Positions 49,296 to 60,345 of a stretch of 64,000 bases of DNA are shown here, in pieces (position 1 is the first letter of the stretch; each line of letters opens with the position of its first letter). The notes under the pieces were generated by a model that had not been told where the DNA came from, did not search any database, and saw only the letters and a program-made list of their open reading frames with translations. A program made the position numbers and the translations under genes. Origin of the DNA: Pyronema omphalodes (Eukaryota > Ascomycota > Pezizomycetes > Pezizales > Pyronemataceae); the NCBI GenBank assembly GCA_024516155.1, contig JAJJXM010000015.1, positions 372,001 to 436,000 of the forward strand, written 5' to 3'.

Positions 49296-51938
49296 CTATT
49301 CCCCCTTCCCTTTCTTAGCCTCTTTCTTCCCTCCTGCCTTTTCTCCTGCTTTCCGTTTTGGTAATTGCTTCTGTTTCTCTTTTTGCTTCTCTTTTTGCTT
49401 CTGTTTATCCTTATTCTGGTCTTTATCCTTATCCGCATCCCCATCGCCGTTATCCGGCACAATATCGGGCTCTGCATCATCGTTAAAAACCTCCGATAAT
49501 GCAGTGGTGATATATTCCCAGCGTCCTAACCAGGCCGGTTTGAACTTCATTCCATCGAATGCTAGTACTGCCTGCCCCGCCTGCCCCGCCTGTCCCCGAT
49601 CTTCCACCACCGCCACCCCCTTCCCCTGCCCCGTCGCCATAGCCTCCCCCTGGTCTGCCACCGCCTGTCCCTCCGACACCGACACCGGCACCGCCGCCGC
49701 CGGTGCCGCCTGAACCATCTCATAATACCGCTGACTAAAATGCGTCAAAACAACCGCACCAGCGCGCATCTTCCAGCCCACATCAACCGCCTCAGAAACC
49801 GTCGAATGTTTCTTCGCCTTTGCCTGGGCGACCATCGAGTCCTCAAAAGTTGCTTCATGCAGCAGTAAATCTGCGTTTTGGCCTATAGTTACAAAGGTGT
49901 CTTGGGGGCGGGTATCGCCGGAGTAGGCTAGTTTAAATTCGGTGGAGTTGGGGGCTGCGTGCGAAGAGGTGAAATGGAATACGACGCAGAAAGATGAGAG
50001 ACAGTGATGGGCTGGTACTGTGAGGATTTGGGTGAGGTTTAGGGAGGCTTGGAGATACGCGGGGAGGGGGGGTTGGGGTTCTGGGGAAGAAGAGAGGAAG
50101 TTTTCACAGGGGAGGAAGGTGATACGGCCGAGGGAAGTTTGTAGATCGGGCTCGCAGAGGAAGTATTCGTTCATCCAGGTTTGGAAGATACGGGGGGCGA
50201 TGATTGTGAATTGCTCCTCCTGCTGCTCCTTATCTTGCTGGGATTGGGATTTGGCTTGCGTCATGAGGGATAGTTTATGACGGATTATCGGAACGCTGCC
50301 TAAATGGTGGTCCGCGTGAAGATGGGATATATAGATTGCCTTAATATCCGAGATAACCTGGTCTATATTCTCCGCCCAAAGGCGTTTCATCTGCCCCAAG
50401 GTTCCATCACCGCAGTCCAGGAGAATGGATTTATTTTCTGCGATTTTGAAAAGAGAAGCAGAGACATTACGATGGCGACTTGGAGCGGAGGAGCCGGTGC
50501 CTAGGGTTATTAGTTCTGGTTGAAAGGTGAAGAGATCCTCCTTTGGATGTTTTGTCCATTTAGCTTCAGAGGAACGGTAGGTGCTGATGGCGGTTTGAAG
50601 GCTCTCGGATACGGATACCTCAGAGGCGTTGAATTCTGGGTCGAGGGCGGTTGTTATTAAGTCCCATTTGGGCTCAATTTGCCATTGTAGACCTGGATGA
50701 GCTTGGGTTTGGTAGGGGTTTGTTAGAGGGATACAGGAGGATGAGTCCACGTGTGGGTTAATGAACATGTCGGAGTCGATTTTGTTCAGCAGCACAGAAG
50801 CCTTTGCGGCGGCTTTGAAGTTGATGCGATCAGGTGTACAACCGGCGGAGGATATGATATGCTTAGCTCCATTAAACTTTTCCATGAAATCTTGAATAGT
50901 AGGATGGAATATAACATCCTTTGGTGCCATCCAGAAAAATGCACCGATAGTTTTCTGCACCTCTTCGGGATTCTTCCATTCCTCTGAGCTCAAGAAGTCC
51001 GCGATGTAGTCAACTGAGGGGAGATCAATAACAGCAATTCCAGTTCCAGGTCGAGTAGGCTCCATCACATCCTCCGGAGTAACTGTATTCCCGTCTGCAG
51101 TCACAACACTCTGGCCAGACGAGAGTTTACTAAAATCAGGTCCGGGCTTAACTCCTAGTTCCTTCGCGCGCTTTGGAAGGAATTTTCCCCGCTGAGGATG
51201 AAGCATTAAGATATAACATAGCGACACAGTATTCGGTGTCGTCTCCGGTAACGCAACGATAGTTGAAGCCGGCCAAGGTGCTCGCACTTTCCCCTTCGGA
51301 GGGGCCTTAGTAGAAAGCTGAAAACTGCGTACAGTCTCCCCCTGTACCTCCTCACCATCTGCAGTCTCAGCGGGGACATTGGGGTCATCAACCCAAGTAT
51401 TCATCGTCCAATTGCTGGAAAACATATCCTCCACAGCCTTCTCCAAGAACCTATGTTTCTCCGCACTATCCCTTTTCCTCTCCTCCTGGTTTTGGGGGCG
51501 AATATGTAGCGTCTTCACAACCACATTTTCATCCGTCCAAACATCTCCCGGCTGTTGTTCAATAACCTTCAACTTCATCCCAGTACGGAAAATGAATCTT
51601 CTCATAGTCGCCAGTGTGTACAGAAGATTCTCCCCTCCATGAACCTGCTGTTCCAACCCCCCGAAATCTTGGCCATCAACTGCTGAGGTTCGAGTTCCGT
51701 CGGGATCTCCCATGGCGAGCATTACACCCGCCAAACCCCCGGTACGCTGCCAGTCGGTTGGTCCCGTTAGGAAGATGTCGGAGATCTTGGAGAGTTTTAG
51801 ACCCCGCTCTTGGAAGGCGCGTTGGGTACCCTCGGAGATTTGGCCGAAGACATAGCGCTTGGAGTCGAAGTGTAAGAGGAGAGTAGTGCCGGGAGTATCA
51901 TGAGAGACAGAGGTGAGGATTTGCGCGTGGATACGCAT
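49296..51938 (-). CDS. TRZ1: tRNase Z, long form (tRNA 3'-end endonuclease)
   Basis: Intronless, 880 residues, the size of ELAC2-type tRNase Z, which removes 3' trailers from precursor tRNAs in nucleus and mitochondria. The N-terminal half is the inactive metallo-beta-lactamase-like domain (FGQISEGTQRAFQERGLKLSKI, FLTG). The active half starts at about 476: LITLGTGSSAPSRHRNVS, LLDCGDGT, then the zinc motif SHLHADHHLGS (538-548), PAHHC (642-646), YSGDTRP (672-678), LLLHEATFED (691-700), HSTVSEA (711-717) and LTHFSQRY (731-738). All metal ligands are present. A Gly/Ala/Gln-rich insert (744-793) and a Lys-rich tail of repeated KQKEKQKEK (a likely nuclear signal) are species-specific. The start MRIHAQILT agrees with the family. 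Confidence 0.95.
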   Translation of the reverse strand: MRIHAQILTSVSHDTPGTTLLLHFDSKRYVFGQISEGTQRAFQERGLKLSKISDIFLTGPTDWQRTGGLAGVMLAMGDPDGTRTSAVDGQDFGGLEQQVHGGENLLYTLATMRRFIFRTGMKLKVIEQQPGDVWTDENVVVKTLHIRPQNQEERKRDSAEKHRFLEKAVEDMFSSNWTMNTWVDDPNVPAETADGEEVQGETVRSFQLSTKAPPKGKVRAPWPASTIVALPETTPNTVSLCYILMLHPQRGKFLPKRAKELGVKPGPDFSKLSSGQSVVTADGNTVTPEDVMEPTRPGTGIAVIDLPSVDYIADFLSSEEWKNPEEVQKTIGAFFWMAPKDVIFHPTIQDFMEKFNGAKHIISSAGCTPDRINFKAAAKASVLLNKIDSDMFINPHVDSSSCIPLTNPYQTQAHPGLQWQIEPKWDLITTALDPEFNASEVSVSESLQTAISTYRSSEAKWTKHPKEDLFTFQPELITLGTGSSAPSRHRNVSASLFKIAENKSILLDCGDGTLGQMKRLWAENIDQVISDIKAIYISHLHADHHLGSVPIIRHKLSLMTQAKSQSQQDKEQQEEQFTIIAPRIFQTWMNEYFLCEPDLQTSLGRITFLPCENFLSSSPEPQPPLPAYLQASLNLTQILTVPAHHCLSSFCVVFHFTSSHAAPNSTEFKLAYSGDTRPQDTFVTIGQNADLLLHEATFEDSMVAQAKAKKHSTVSEAVDVGWKMRAGAVVLTHFSQRYYEMVQAAPAAAVPVSVSEGQAVADQGEAMATGQGKGVAVVEDRGQAGQAGQAVLAFDGMKFKPAWLGRWEYITTALSEVFNDDAEPDIVPDNGDGDADKDKDQNKDKQKQKEKQKEKQKQLPKRKAGEKAGGKKEAKKGKGE

Positions 51939-52605
51939 TTTGGTGAGGTGGGTGTAGAGATGAGGTTGAAGGGCGGGTTAGGGTTGGTATTGGGAGGTGT
52001 GAAGGATGAAGGTGGTGTTTAAGTACTTTACTTTAGTTTACTATTGATGGGATTAGATGAAGGACCGAATATAGGGCTTGGAAACAAGAATATACTTACT
52101 GAGCGCATGCAGATATTGGGAAAAAATTGATACAAGTAGATAGATTAATGTATGTATTGGGATTTTTGATAGTTGTTAGCCTAGGAAAATGGCTTTTTCG
52201 AAGTCGGGCTCAATTGCTACTCTAGTGAAGATTAAGCTTCTGGGGAGAATCGCGATTCGCGAGTCCTATATACGCGTGACAGGTGTGGAGGCGATACATA
52301 TGTGATGTGCACTACTCTAGCGCCAAGTGCTTTAAAGTTCAAAACCCCCAATCATCAATGCCCTCCATGCAGGTCATGTCATGACGGCTTCCAATTCACT
52401 TTGAGCAATGATGAGTCTTGATGAGTGGGTATGAAAACGCCTATCAAAATTTACAAAATACTTTTGAAAATGAATATTGTAACACAATTGAATTCAAATA
52501 TATCTCTATTGAACTCAATTTCATCTCTCTTAAATCCAACCAAAAGAACCCCAACAAAAATAGAAAACACTTTTAAACGCCCCAAATACCTGTAAAATAT
52601 TAAGA
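51939..52605. other. promoter of tRNase Z and 3' region of DBP8
   Basis: Both neighbours run on the minus strand. It contains a perfect 12-bp palindrome GAATCGCGATTC (52247-52258), 309 bp upstream of the tRNase Z start. No gene. Confidence 0.5.
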
Positions 52606-54026
52606 TTATTTCTTCTTCTTGATCCCCATAGCCTTTTCCTGCAGCCTCCTTGTTCTCTTTCCATTCTCATTCCTTCCCTCATCAATGTCCAACTTAGCCA
52701 TCCTCTTCTTCTCGCTGACAAGCTGCAACGTCTCACGCACAACTCTACCCTCCAAACTAACACCCGGCTCATCCTCATATTTGTCGAGCTTCTTTCCTGT
52801 CCGTGCCTCGATACTCTCAATCAATGCAACGTCCCTTTCTCCCATAATCGTGATAGCCTCTCCTGCCTTTCCAGCACGAGCCGTACGTCCAACTCTGTGA
52901 ATATAGTCATCCGGATCCCTAGGAACATCGTAGTTGATAACCAGTTCAACCGCCGGAATATCGAGACCTCTAGAAGCCACATCTGTCGCAACCAAAATCC
53001 TTGCGTAGGAAGCCCTGAATCTCTCCAATGAACTAATTCGCTCACTCTGCGGTAAGCTAGAGTGTAGTGCCGTTACACGGTGCTCCAATGACTTCAGAAT
53101 ATGCAACAACAAATTCGCCGTATCCGTCCTATTCGTGAAAATAATGGTACTCTTCTTCTCATTTCCGGGTGTCGAGAGTAGTGTATGTAGATAAGCCTCC
53201 TTAGCAAAGCTGTTGATCAACAAAAACTTCTGCTTGAGCGTCGGCGGGATAGCAGCTTTATCCGTATCCACCTCACAAACAAAAACCTTCCTTCTTCCCT
53301 CCCTTGTTTCCATCTCCTTCAACATCTTCACCTCATCCGTCATAGTAGCTGTAAACAGCAATGTCTGTCTTCCCGCAGTTCCTGCAGGTGGTAGAACCTC
53401 CAAACACTCCGCCAAATCATCCGCGAATGTCTCCGAAAGCATACGATCGGCTTCATCCAATACGACCATCTTGACACGACGTAAACCGCAGATGGTATCC
53501 TCGCCGGAAGAACGGATATGGTCTGCCATGCGACCAGGAGTAGCAATGACGATATGGGGACGGGTGGCGAGTTGCAGCGCCTGGGTGCGCATATCGACTC
53601 CACCGATTAGGAGGCAGATTTTAAGACCCTGAGGAGCGCCGATAGCGGTGAATTGTTCAGCGATTTGGAGGGCGAGTTCTCTGGGCGTGTTAGTAAAATT
53701 CACTGTCCGAAGCAAAGCCCGTGAAACAAAGTTGAAGCGCTCGCGAAATTCCGCGCAACAAAAATTCCGCGCAACAAGGAAAACTACCTAGTAGGAGTCA
53801 AAACAACAGCAAAGATACCGAAAGGATCTCTAGCCCAGGTCTGGAGAATTGGAACTGCGAATGCAACAGTTTTACCGGAACCAGTTCTGGAGCCTCCGAT
53901 ACAGTCTTGTCCGTTTAAGATCGGCTCGATACATGCCGCTTGAATTGGTGTAGGCTTACGAATGGCCATCGCTCGAAGCGAGTCCACGAGCCATTTGTCG
54001 ACGCCGAGGTTGGTGAAGTCGCTCAT
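52606..54026 (-). CDS. DBP8: DEAD-box RNA helicase Dbp8
   Basis: Two exons (54026-53788, 53680-52606) encode 437 residues. In yeast Dbp8 acts with Esf2 in 40S ribosomal subunit assembly in the nucleolus. Visible motifs: Q motif ([16 protein letters not shown]), motif [10 protein letters not shown], Ia LTPTRELA (split by the intron), Ib [56 protein letters not shown]. Motif III is TAT rather than the usual SAT, as in Dbp8. The C-terminus is a short basic tail (KKKK). The 107-nt intron has donor GTAGTT, branch ACTAAC only 9 nt before acceptor CCCAG, and an internal perfect 16-bp tandem duplication. The intron falls inside the Arg codon of PTREL. Confidence 0.95.
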
Positions 54027-54755
54027 TTTTGCGAGGTGGTGGGAGGTCGGGAGCTGTAGAGAGGTATGTGAGGAAGTCGCGAGGACAGGGACCTCTGGGA
54101 AATTTTTGTCTCGGCACCGATAAGCTAGAGCTTATCCGCACCAACAGTCATTCGATTGATATGTAGTGCGTGTGCAGCGAACCGGCCTCAAACACCCGAG
54201 TGCTGGCTTTGGGGTTTATTCTCGATTATATACACCATAGAAAATTTATCCCCAAGCCGTTATGAGATTTTTAATTATCATTAGATTTACCAAGAGGCTT
54301 TGAAGGGTCATTGTCCATGGAAAAATCACCCCTTTAGCGCGTATTGGAGCCACTAAAACGCGTATGATAATTCTGATTGCAAAAACATTTTTAATATCTC
54401 GTTACCGGTAAATCGTTTTTATCATGATCAAAAACCCTTATAAAATTTTGGTACTGCAGTACTTGTGCACGCAATGGAGTAAGCAGCATCAGTAGCAAAG
54501 TACTGATACCGGGCATAGTATACGCACAAGCGCAGGCCGTAGCGGCTATGCGCATCATCTTCACCTCAATTTCAATCTCAACAGTCAATACTCTAAACAA
54601 CTCTAAACACTCTCGACCATAAATCAAAAACATCATAGAGAATGTCAGGGAATTCAACTACTGCAATATAAACAAACATCTTACAAAATAAAAACACCTC
54701 AAAAACATGTTAAACACCGCGTTTCGAAATATCCGTCAAGCATCGTAAATGGTCA
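54027..54755. other. spacer upstream of DBP8
   Basis: Probable DBP8 promoter (first 150-200 bp) and 3' region of HSK3. No other gene seen. Confidence 0.5.
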
Positions 54756-55230
54756 TTAAGCATCGGTCATCTCGTCATCTTCCTTCTCTTTTCCTGCTGA
54801 TCCGGCTCCTTGTTTCTCGAAAATTTTGTTCGCAGACATGAGCCTGTTGATCTCCAGTTAGCCCCGAAATAACCAGAAAATCCACAAAGTTCTCATCCTC
54901 TGCTTCATTTTGTCTCCTGCTGTTTATATAGTCCTACGACCGCCAGGTCTCCGGCTTTCTATGCATAGTATCGGTGTCGGTAGATGCATAGACCACCTCA
55001 CCCCCCCGAGTAGGTCATCTTTCAAGGGAAACTTACAAAGCAGCATTTAAAGTTCCCAAAGTTTTAATATTATCCGCCTGTGCCGCAGTGACCCTCATAT
55101 TATCCTCCAACCTTTCTAGGTTGAAGTGCAGTGACGAAAGTTGGCTCTGTAACATCGCATATTGCCGGGCTTTCGTATTTGCTGCTGTAGCCATTGAAGG
55201 TCTAACAGAGCCTCTGGATTGCATAGGCAT
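54756..55230 (-). CDS. HSK3: DASH/Dam1 complex subunit Hsk3
   Basis: Two exons (55230-55037, 54843-54756) give 93 residues. Hsk3 is a small helical subunit of the fungal DASH ring that couples kinetochores to microtubules. The conserved core is NTKARQYAMLQSQLSSLHFN, LERLEDNMRVTAAQ, and ADNIKTLG-LNAALLMSANKIF across the intron, followed by an acidic tail (KEKEDDEMTDA). The intron starts GTAAGT and ends CAACAG; joining TT to G restores Leu and the family-typical hydrophobic-Met step. I chose the Met at 55230 because family members are about 80-100 residues. The frame is open up to an ATG at 55338, which would add 36 poorly conserved residues. Confidence 0.85.
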
Positions 55231-55567
55231 CTTGACAACGAGGGCGTTTTGCGAGGTATAGAGAAATCCGGTCTGGTTAAGTACCGTAGGTGTAAGTAAT
55301 ATGCCTGTAACTTTTTTTGTATGTAAACGCGTTGTCATGTGCCCGCGTTACACAGGTGTTTTTCACTAACCTTAAACCAACCTAACCTAACCTTTCCTTG
55401 CTGCCTAAGCATTGGCTCAACCCTGCTGCAAGAATAGACCAGCGACACGTTCAACAACATCGCCAAACTCATCGCGACAACCGACATCACCTTTATACAG
55501 CTTTCCGCTACGGAATCTCGTTCCAAAGACCCCCGGAATAAAGCTAAATAGCTTCATTACCACCACC
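55231..55567. promoter_or_regulatory. divergent promoter of HSK3 and CLF1
   Basis: 337 bp between the chosen HSK3 start (minus) and the CLF1 start (plus). Contains AACCAACCTAACCTAACC at about 55375-55392. Confidence 0.6.
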
Positions 55568-57714
55568 ATGGAGTCTTCTCGTGGCCCTCCTAGGGTCAAA
55601 AATAAGTCTGCTTCCGCGCAGCAAATCAGGTAAGCTCTCTGCTCTCTCTCTCTCTTATCACTTACACCTCTTGTGGGGTCCTGTTATCGCCAATTGCTAA
55701 CCAAATGATAGTGCGGAACAGATTCTTCGTGAAGCCTTCGAACGTCAAGAACCTGGTCTTCAGGCACCTACCCAGCGATTCGCAGATCTCGAAGAACTTC
55801 ATGAATTCCAAGGACGCAAACGAAAAGAATTCGAAGACTATGTTCGTCGGAACCGTATTAACATGAACAACTGGATGCGCTATGCACAATGGGAACTTGA
55901 ACAGAAGGAATATGCGCGTGCGAGATCTATCTTTGAAAGAGCGCTTGATGTCGATGCGAGATCTGTTGTGCTTTGGTTGAGATATATTGAGGCGGAAATG
56001 AAGACTAGGAATATTAACCATGCTAGAAATTTGTTGGATCGTGCGGTTACTACTTTACCTAGAGTTGACAAGTTGTGGTATAAATATGTTTACATGGAGG
56101 AAACTCTGGGAAATATCCCAGGAACGAGACAGGTGTTTGAGAGATGGATGAGCTGGGAACCGGAGGAGGCTGCGTGGAGCGCTTATATCAAGCTTGAAAA
56201 GAGATATGGCGAGTTTGAGAGAGCTCGCATGATCTTTCAGAGATTTACTCAGGTTCACCCGGACCCGAAGAATTGGATCAAGTGGGCGAGATTCGAGGAG
56301 GAGTTTGGATCGGAGGATAATGTTAGAGAGGTGTTTACTACGGCTATAGAAACCCTTGGTGACGAGTTTATGGATGAGAAACTATTCATCGCATATGCAA
56401 GGTAAATTCTTGTCTTTTCTGCTTTGGTGGGATTGGTATTAACAGTCATGCAGATACGAAGCGAAACTCAAGGAGTACGAACGTGCGCGAGTAATTTACA
56501 AATACGCCCTAGACCGTCTCCCCCGCTCCAAATCCCACCTCCTCCACAAGAACTACACCACCTTCGAGAAACAATTCGGAGAACGCGAAGGAGTAGAAGA
56601 CGTTATCCTTTCCAAGCGCCGGGTACAATACGAGGAACAGATCAAAGAAAACTCCAAAAACTACGACGTCTGGTTCGACTACGCCCGGTTAGAAGAGACT
56701 CTTGGTGACGCCGACCGAGTACGGGATGTCTACGAGCGAGCTATTGCCAATATCCCACCAACCAGAGAGAAGCGTCATTGGCGCCGCTATATCTACCTTT
56801 GGATTTTCTATGCACTATGGGAGGAGACCGTGGGCAAGGATATCGACCGGACACGACAGATCTACAACGAGTGCTTGAAGCTTATCCCCCATGAGCAATT
56901 CACCTTTGCCAAGATCTGGCTTCTCAAAGCGCATTTCGAGATTCGACAAATGGACCTTGCTGCAGCACGAAAGACGTTAGGTCAAGCCATCGGAAGGTGT
57001 CCGAAAGATAAACTTTTCAAAGGTTATATTGAGCTAGAAACCAAGTTGCACGAATTTTCCCGCTGCCGAAAACTCTTCGAAAAACACATCGAATTCAACC
57101 CCTCCAACGCCGCTACTTGGATTAGATTTGCAGAGTTAGAAATCGCCCTCGAGGATGAAGAACGTGCTAGAGCTATCTTTGAGTTGGCGGTTTCTCAGGA
57201 AACTCTGGACATGCCCGAACTTGTCTGGAAGGCATTTATCGACTTTGAGGAGGAATCCCAGGAGTTTGAACGCACGAGAAAATTGTTCGAACGTCTGCTT
57301 AAGAAGACTGATCATGTCAAGGTCTGGATTTCTTATGCACACTTCGAGATTAATGCAGACGAAACCGGCGATGAGGAAAATGTCTCTGAAGAGGCGAAGA
57401 CCCGCGCAAGAAAGGTATTTGAGCGCGCCTATGCCTCTCTCAAGGAGAAGGATCTCAAGGAAGAGAGGGTGGTGTTGCTTAATGCTTGGAAGAGCTTCGA
57501 GAGCATACATGGTTCTCCAGAGGACTTGGAGAAGGTCGAGAAACAAATGCCGAAGAGAGTCAAGAAAAGAAGAAAGCTTGATGATGATAGTTATGAGGAG
57601 TACATGGACTACTTGTTCCCGGCGGATGAACAGGCTAATGCTGGTGTTCTTAAGCTGCTGCAGGCTGCTCACCAGTGGAAACAGGCTCAGGCTCAGCAGG
57701 GTGGTGCTGCATAG
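55568..57714 (+). CDS. CLF1: pre-mRNA splicing factor Clf1/Syf3 (crooked-neck-like)
   Basis: Three exons (55568-55629, 55712-56401, 56454-57714) encode 670 residues, the normal size. Clf1 is a scaffold of the Prp19-associated (NineTeen) complex, needed for spliceosome activation. After a short N-terminus ([28 protein letters not shown]) the protein is an array of HAT repeats, recognisable by W-Y-E and A-R-IFERAL patterns: [68 protein letters not shown], then [12 protein letters not shown] and more to about residue 600. The C-terminus is basic ([12 protein letters not shown]) and ends Gln/Ala-rich. Introns are 82 and 52 nt; the first has a GCTAACC branch, and both interrupt AG|N codons (Ser, then Arg). 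Confidence 0.95.
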
Positions 57715-58072
57715 CGGGGTGGGGTGATTTGTATAATATCTTGATATCTTGATGTCGGGTGTGGATTTGTTGGTTGGCGTATTTGATGTAGTTTTTACAT
57801 ATAAGATGTGAATTAAAAGGACCGGTATTTTGGGGATCGACTCGCGTAATACCAAAACCCTTGGAGAATGCAAAAAGTTTTCATTATTTACGCTGTGTTA
57901 CGGTAAACGGGGTTGATTACAAATCATCCAGATAATTTCTTGAAAGTGACTACGAAAAAAAAAATATACTGGAGGTGATATGTATTATAAGTGTACCCGA
58001 GTCTCGAAGCGAAGTGCGCATCTGTAGCACTCGGTCTCGGGCTAGGATAGGAACAGCAGAGCCTCATTTTTA
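57715..58072. other. 3' region of CLF1
   Basis: T/G-rich DNA after the CLF1 stop, probably 3' UTR, up to the transposable element. No gene. Confidence 0.5.
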
Positions 58073-58075
58073 TTA

Positions 58076-58768
58076 GGCTGGGTTTGGTACAACTCGAAAC
58101 ATTGTTCCAACTGGAACCGAAGTTTCTTGTCACCGCCAAGCCTCCACCTCGACTTTTTTTCAGAACATGGACCGTTTGGTTCCTCCCACCAATTTTTTCA
58201 CCACGCGCCACAACCTGCTTCCCGGAAGCCACATTCTAATCTCAAAGAGTACAACGCGTGATGTTCTAGAAGTCTTATTTTTTCTTGGTAGCCGAATTTT
58301 TTTTTTTCAACTAATGAGGAGCATAGTTTCCTTCCTCCGCTGATGACAGTTGTTCACACACAACATCACGGACCTGCCGAATCCACGATGATAAAAGTTG
58401 GCCGGCATTCTCCTCCTCATCGGAGCTGGAGGCGCTGGACTCGCTGTCGCTGTTGGAGATGGAATCTACATCATCAATATCCATCGTTTTGTTAGCACAC
58501 TTTTTTTTTCACGAATGCAAATTTGCAGAGGGAGGGATATTCACGCGAGAATAAAATGTGGAATAGTGTGAAAATGAATTGGGGTTGGTGTTGTTTTGAT
58601 TGTGGCGGTGACAATGTTCAGAGTTCACGGTCGCAAACTTTTCCTGGTGTCTCGGCGAAGCAAGAAACATTGTTCTGAGGTGCAACTTCCACGGAAACCA
58701 AACACTTATTTTAAACATTGTTTCAAATCCGGCTAAAAACATTGTTTAAGGCCGAACCAAACTCACCC
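58076..58768. mobile_element. short PIF/Harbinger-like element (MITE)
   Basis: 693 bp, flanked on both sides by the trinucleotide TTA (58073-58075 and 58769-58771), the target duplication typical of PIF/Harbinger. Imperfect terminal inverted repeats: the left end GGCTGGGTTTGGTACAA and the reversed right end GGGTGAGTTTGGTTCGG share the GTTTGGT core common in this superfamily. A subterminal motif AAACATTGTT occurs four times (58097, 58665, 58713, 58737), three near the right end, as expected for transposase-binding sites. No transposase is present, so the element would be non-autonomous. It sits in the 3' spacer between CLF1 and the next gene. Confidence 0.75.
58311..58484 (-). CDS. 57-codon acidic open frame inside the element
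   Basis: Starts at an ATG and reads an acidic Ser/Asp stretch (SNSDSESSASSSDEEE) followed by an amphipathic segment (QLLSSWIRQVRDVV). It may be the 5' remnant of an element-encoded protein or chance. It has no DDE motif. Too short for a confident call. Confidence 0.3.
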   Translation of the reverse strand: MDIDDVDSISNSDSESSASSSDEEENAGQLLSSWIRQVRDVVCEQLSSAEEGNYAPH

Positions 58769-58771
58769 TTA

Positions 58772-59139
58772 ATGATGTTACCCTGAAACTTTTCACATTC
58801 CGTCCCCCGGAACCCCCGATAGTTTCCGTCTAGTGTGTATGATCCCGTCCGACCGTACCTCAGCATCCTCTCGTCAATGGGTCTATAATTCCACGGCTAC
58901 CTCCGTATCTTTCTTCATTCATTAAGCTTGTATTAAGCCGTTACTATAATTCCAATTCCAATTACGATACAACTTCAACCTTCACCGTCTGGCCGCCGCG
59001 AAGAAAGAAGAACGAAAAACGAAAAACGAAAAACAGCACCAGCACCACCAAAAACCATCCCCACTGCCGGCTCCACGAAGAACGAAGAGCAACACAACGA
59101 AAAACAAGCACCACTGCAGACCCTACAGAACGAGAAACA
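58772..59139. other. leader of the small membrane-protein gene
   Basis: Contains a CGAAAAA triple repeat at about 59013-59035 and C/A-rich DNA up to the start codon. No other gene. Confidence 0.5.
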
Positions 59140-59370
59140 ATGCCGCCAGCTCTACACCCGAAATCTTTCAGCACAGCCTCCCTCTTCACCTCCACTGCCA
59201 TCTTGGCTTTCCTCGTCGTCGGCGCCCCCCATATACTACCTTGTCCGGCCCCGAAACAACAGTATGCGGATGATGATGAACATAGGAGGAAAATGAAAAA
59301 GAAGTGTCCGGTGCCGAGGATAAATACCGAGGAACAGGATGAGGGGAGGGTTGTTGTTGAGAAGCGGTAG
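59140..59370 (+). CDS. small single-pass membrane protein, conserved-looking
   Basis: 76 residues, no intron. The first 15 residues contain Ser, Lys and no acidic residues. A single hydrophobic helix follows (about 17-34, ending near GAPHILPCPAP), then a basic-acidic hydrophilic tail with a second CPVP motif. The layout (short N-terminus, one membrane helix, HILPCP-like motif, CPVP-P) resembles small uncharacterised proteins seen across Pezizomycotina, but I cannot name it. Location could be mitochondrial or endomembrane. The start codon context (GAAACAATG) is good for a fungus. Confidence 0.6.
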   Translation: MPPALHPKSFSTASLFTSTAILAFLVVGAPHILPCPAPKQQYADDDEHRRKMKKKCPVPRINTEEQDEGRVVVEKR

Positions 59371-60345
59371 TGGGGGTGAAGATGGCGAGGGTGATGGAGA
59401 ATGGGATGGGATAACGAGAAGATAAGGAGGAGGAAGAAGAAGAAAAACAGAGGGTTCTACAGAAGCGTGGCAAGGCGGGCAAGACGGGCAAGGCTAGGTG
59501 TTTGTATTATGTTCTGCCGGAAGAGGGGGTGGTGGGTTGTAGATGGAGCAATCACCGCGTGTACGAGATCTCTTTATATCATTCTACATACCTTTCAACA
59601 TCACCGAGATGGAGGAGTTTTAACCCCACCCTACCCCCTCCCCCCTCCCCCGCTTCCGCCCCATATTCCAATTCATTCAACAAAAACCCACCTACCTACC
59701 TAGAATCACGCAACGACGATGGATTACCGACTGGATTTTTTTAGAAACGCATCTGATTTATGCATATCTGTGATGGAGTATATGGAGTCTTTTTTTTTTT
59801 TTTCTTTTTTTTCTCCGGAGGGCTGCTTTGAGGATGCGATACAGACATCCTCATCTTCTTGCCCTTGTATGTACATACATAAGGTCCTGTTGGAGTTGGA
59901 TAAAGTTGTACAATGCATCCAGTTTGGCTCGAATGGCGCTTTGCCGTTTGCCGATGTATTGGGAATTCAAAAGGATAAAGAAGCAGTATGTATTGCTACT
60001 TGATACTTATTACTTGATACATCCGGGCTCTTCGGGATTCTTTGGGGATGTAGATGGTCGGTGGTGGTGTTGGGACTTTTTTTTTTCGTTCTTTGCACAA
60101 TTCCGTTGCGTATGTATGTTGTACATGACCCCACTACATGCAGTGTGCACGGCTGCCACGGCGAGCTCCATCCTACATACCTACGTCATCCGACATCCCA
60201 TCCAACCAATATATGGTGCAGTTCCCGCGACAACCATCACCATCACCATCACTCCTACAACTCAATTCATTTCAGCCACATTTGGAGAACCCCATCAATT
60301 TCACGATCCCACGAATTCACGGCTCCACGAATCCACTACTTCATC
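59371..60345. other. spacer before the PNPOx-like gene
   Basis: No supported gene. A T run lies at 59790-59812 and TACA repeats at about 59868-59880 and 60110-60182. The long frame that continues upstream of the next gene from 60061 lacks the domain and is probably leader. Confidence 0.5.

Noticed and set aside
49504..49713. Pro/Ala-rich plus-strand frame inside tRNase Z
   Set aside because: Antisense shadow of the Gly/Ala/Gln insert in the real gene.
55231..55338. Upstream ATG at 55338 as the HSK3 start
   Set aside because: It would add 36 residues not expected in this small subunit and lies well inside the divergent promoter.
60061..60345. N-terminal extension of the PNPOx-like gene from an ATG at 60061
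   Set aside because: The extra 95 residues are His/Thr-rich without domain features. The family start motif is at 60346.
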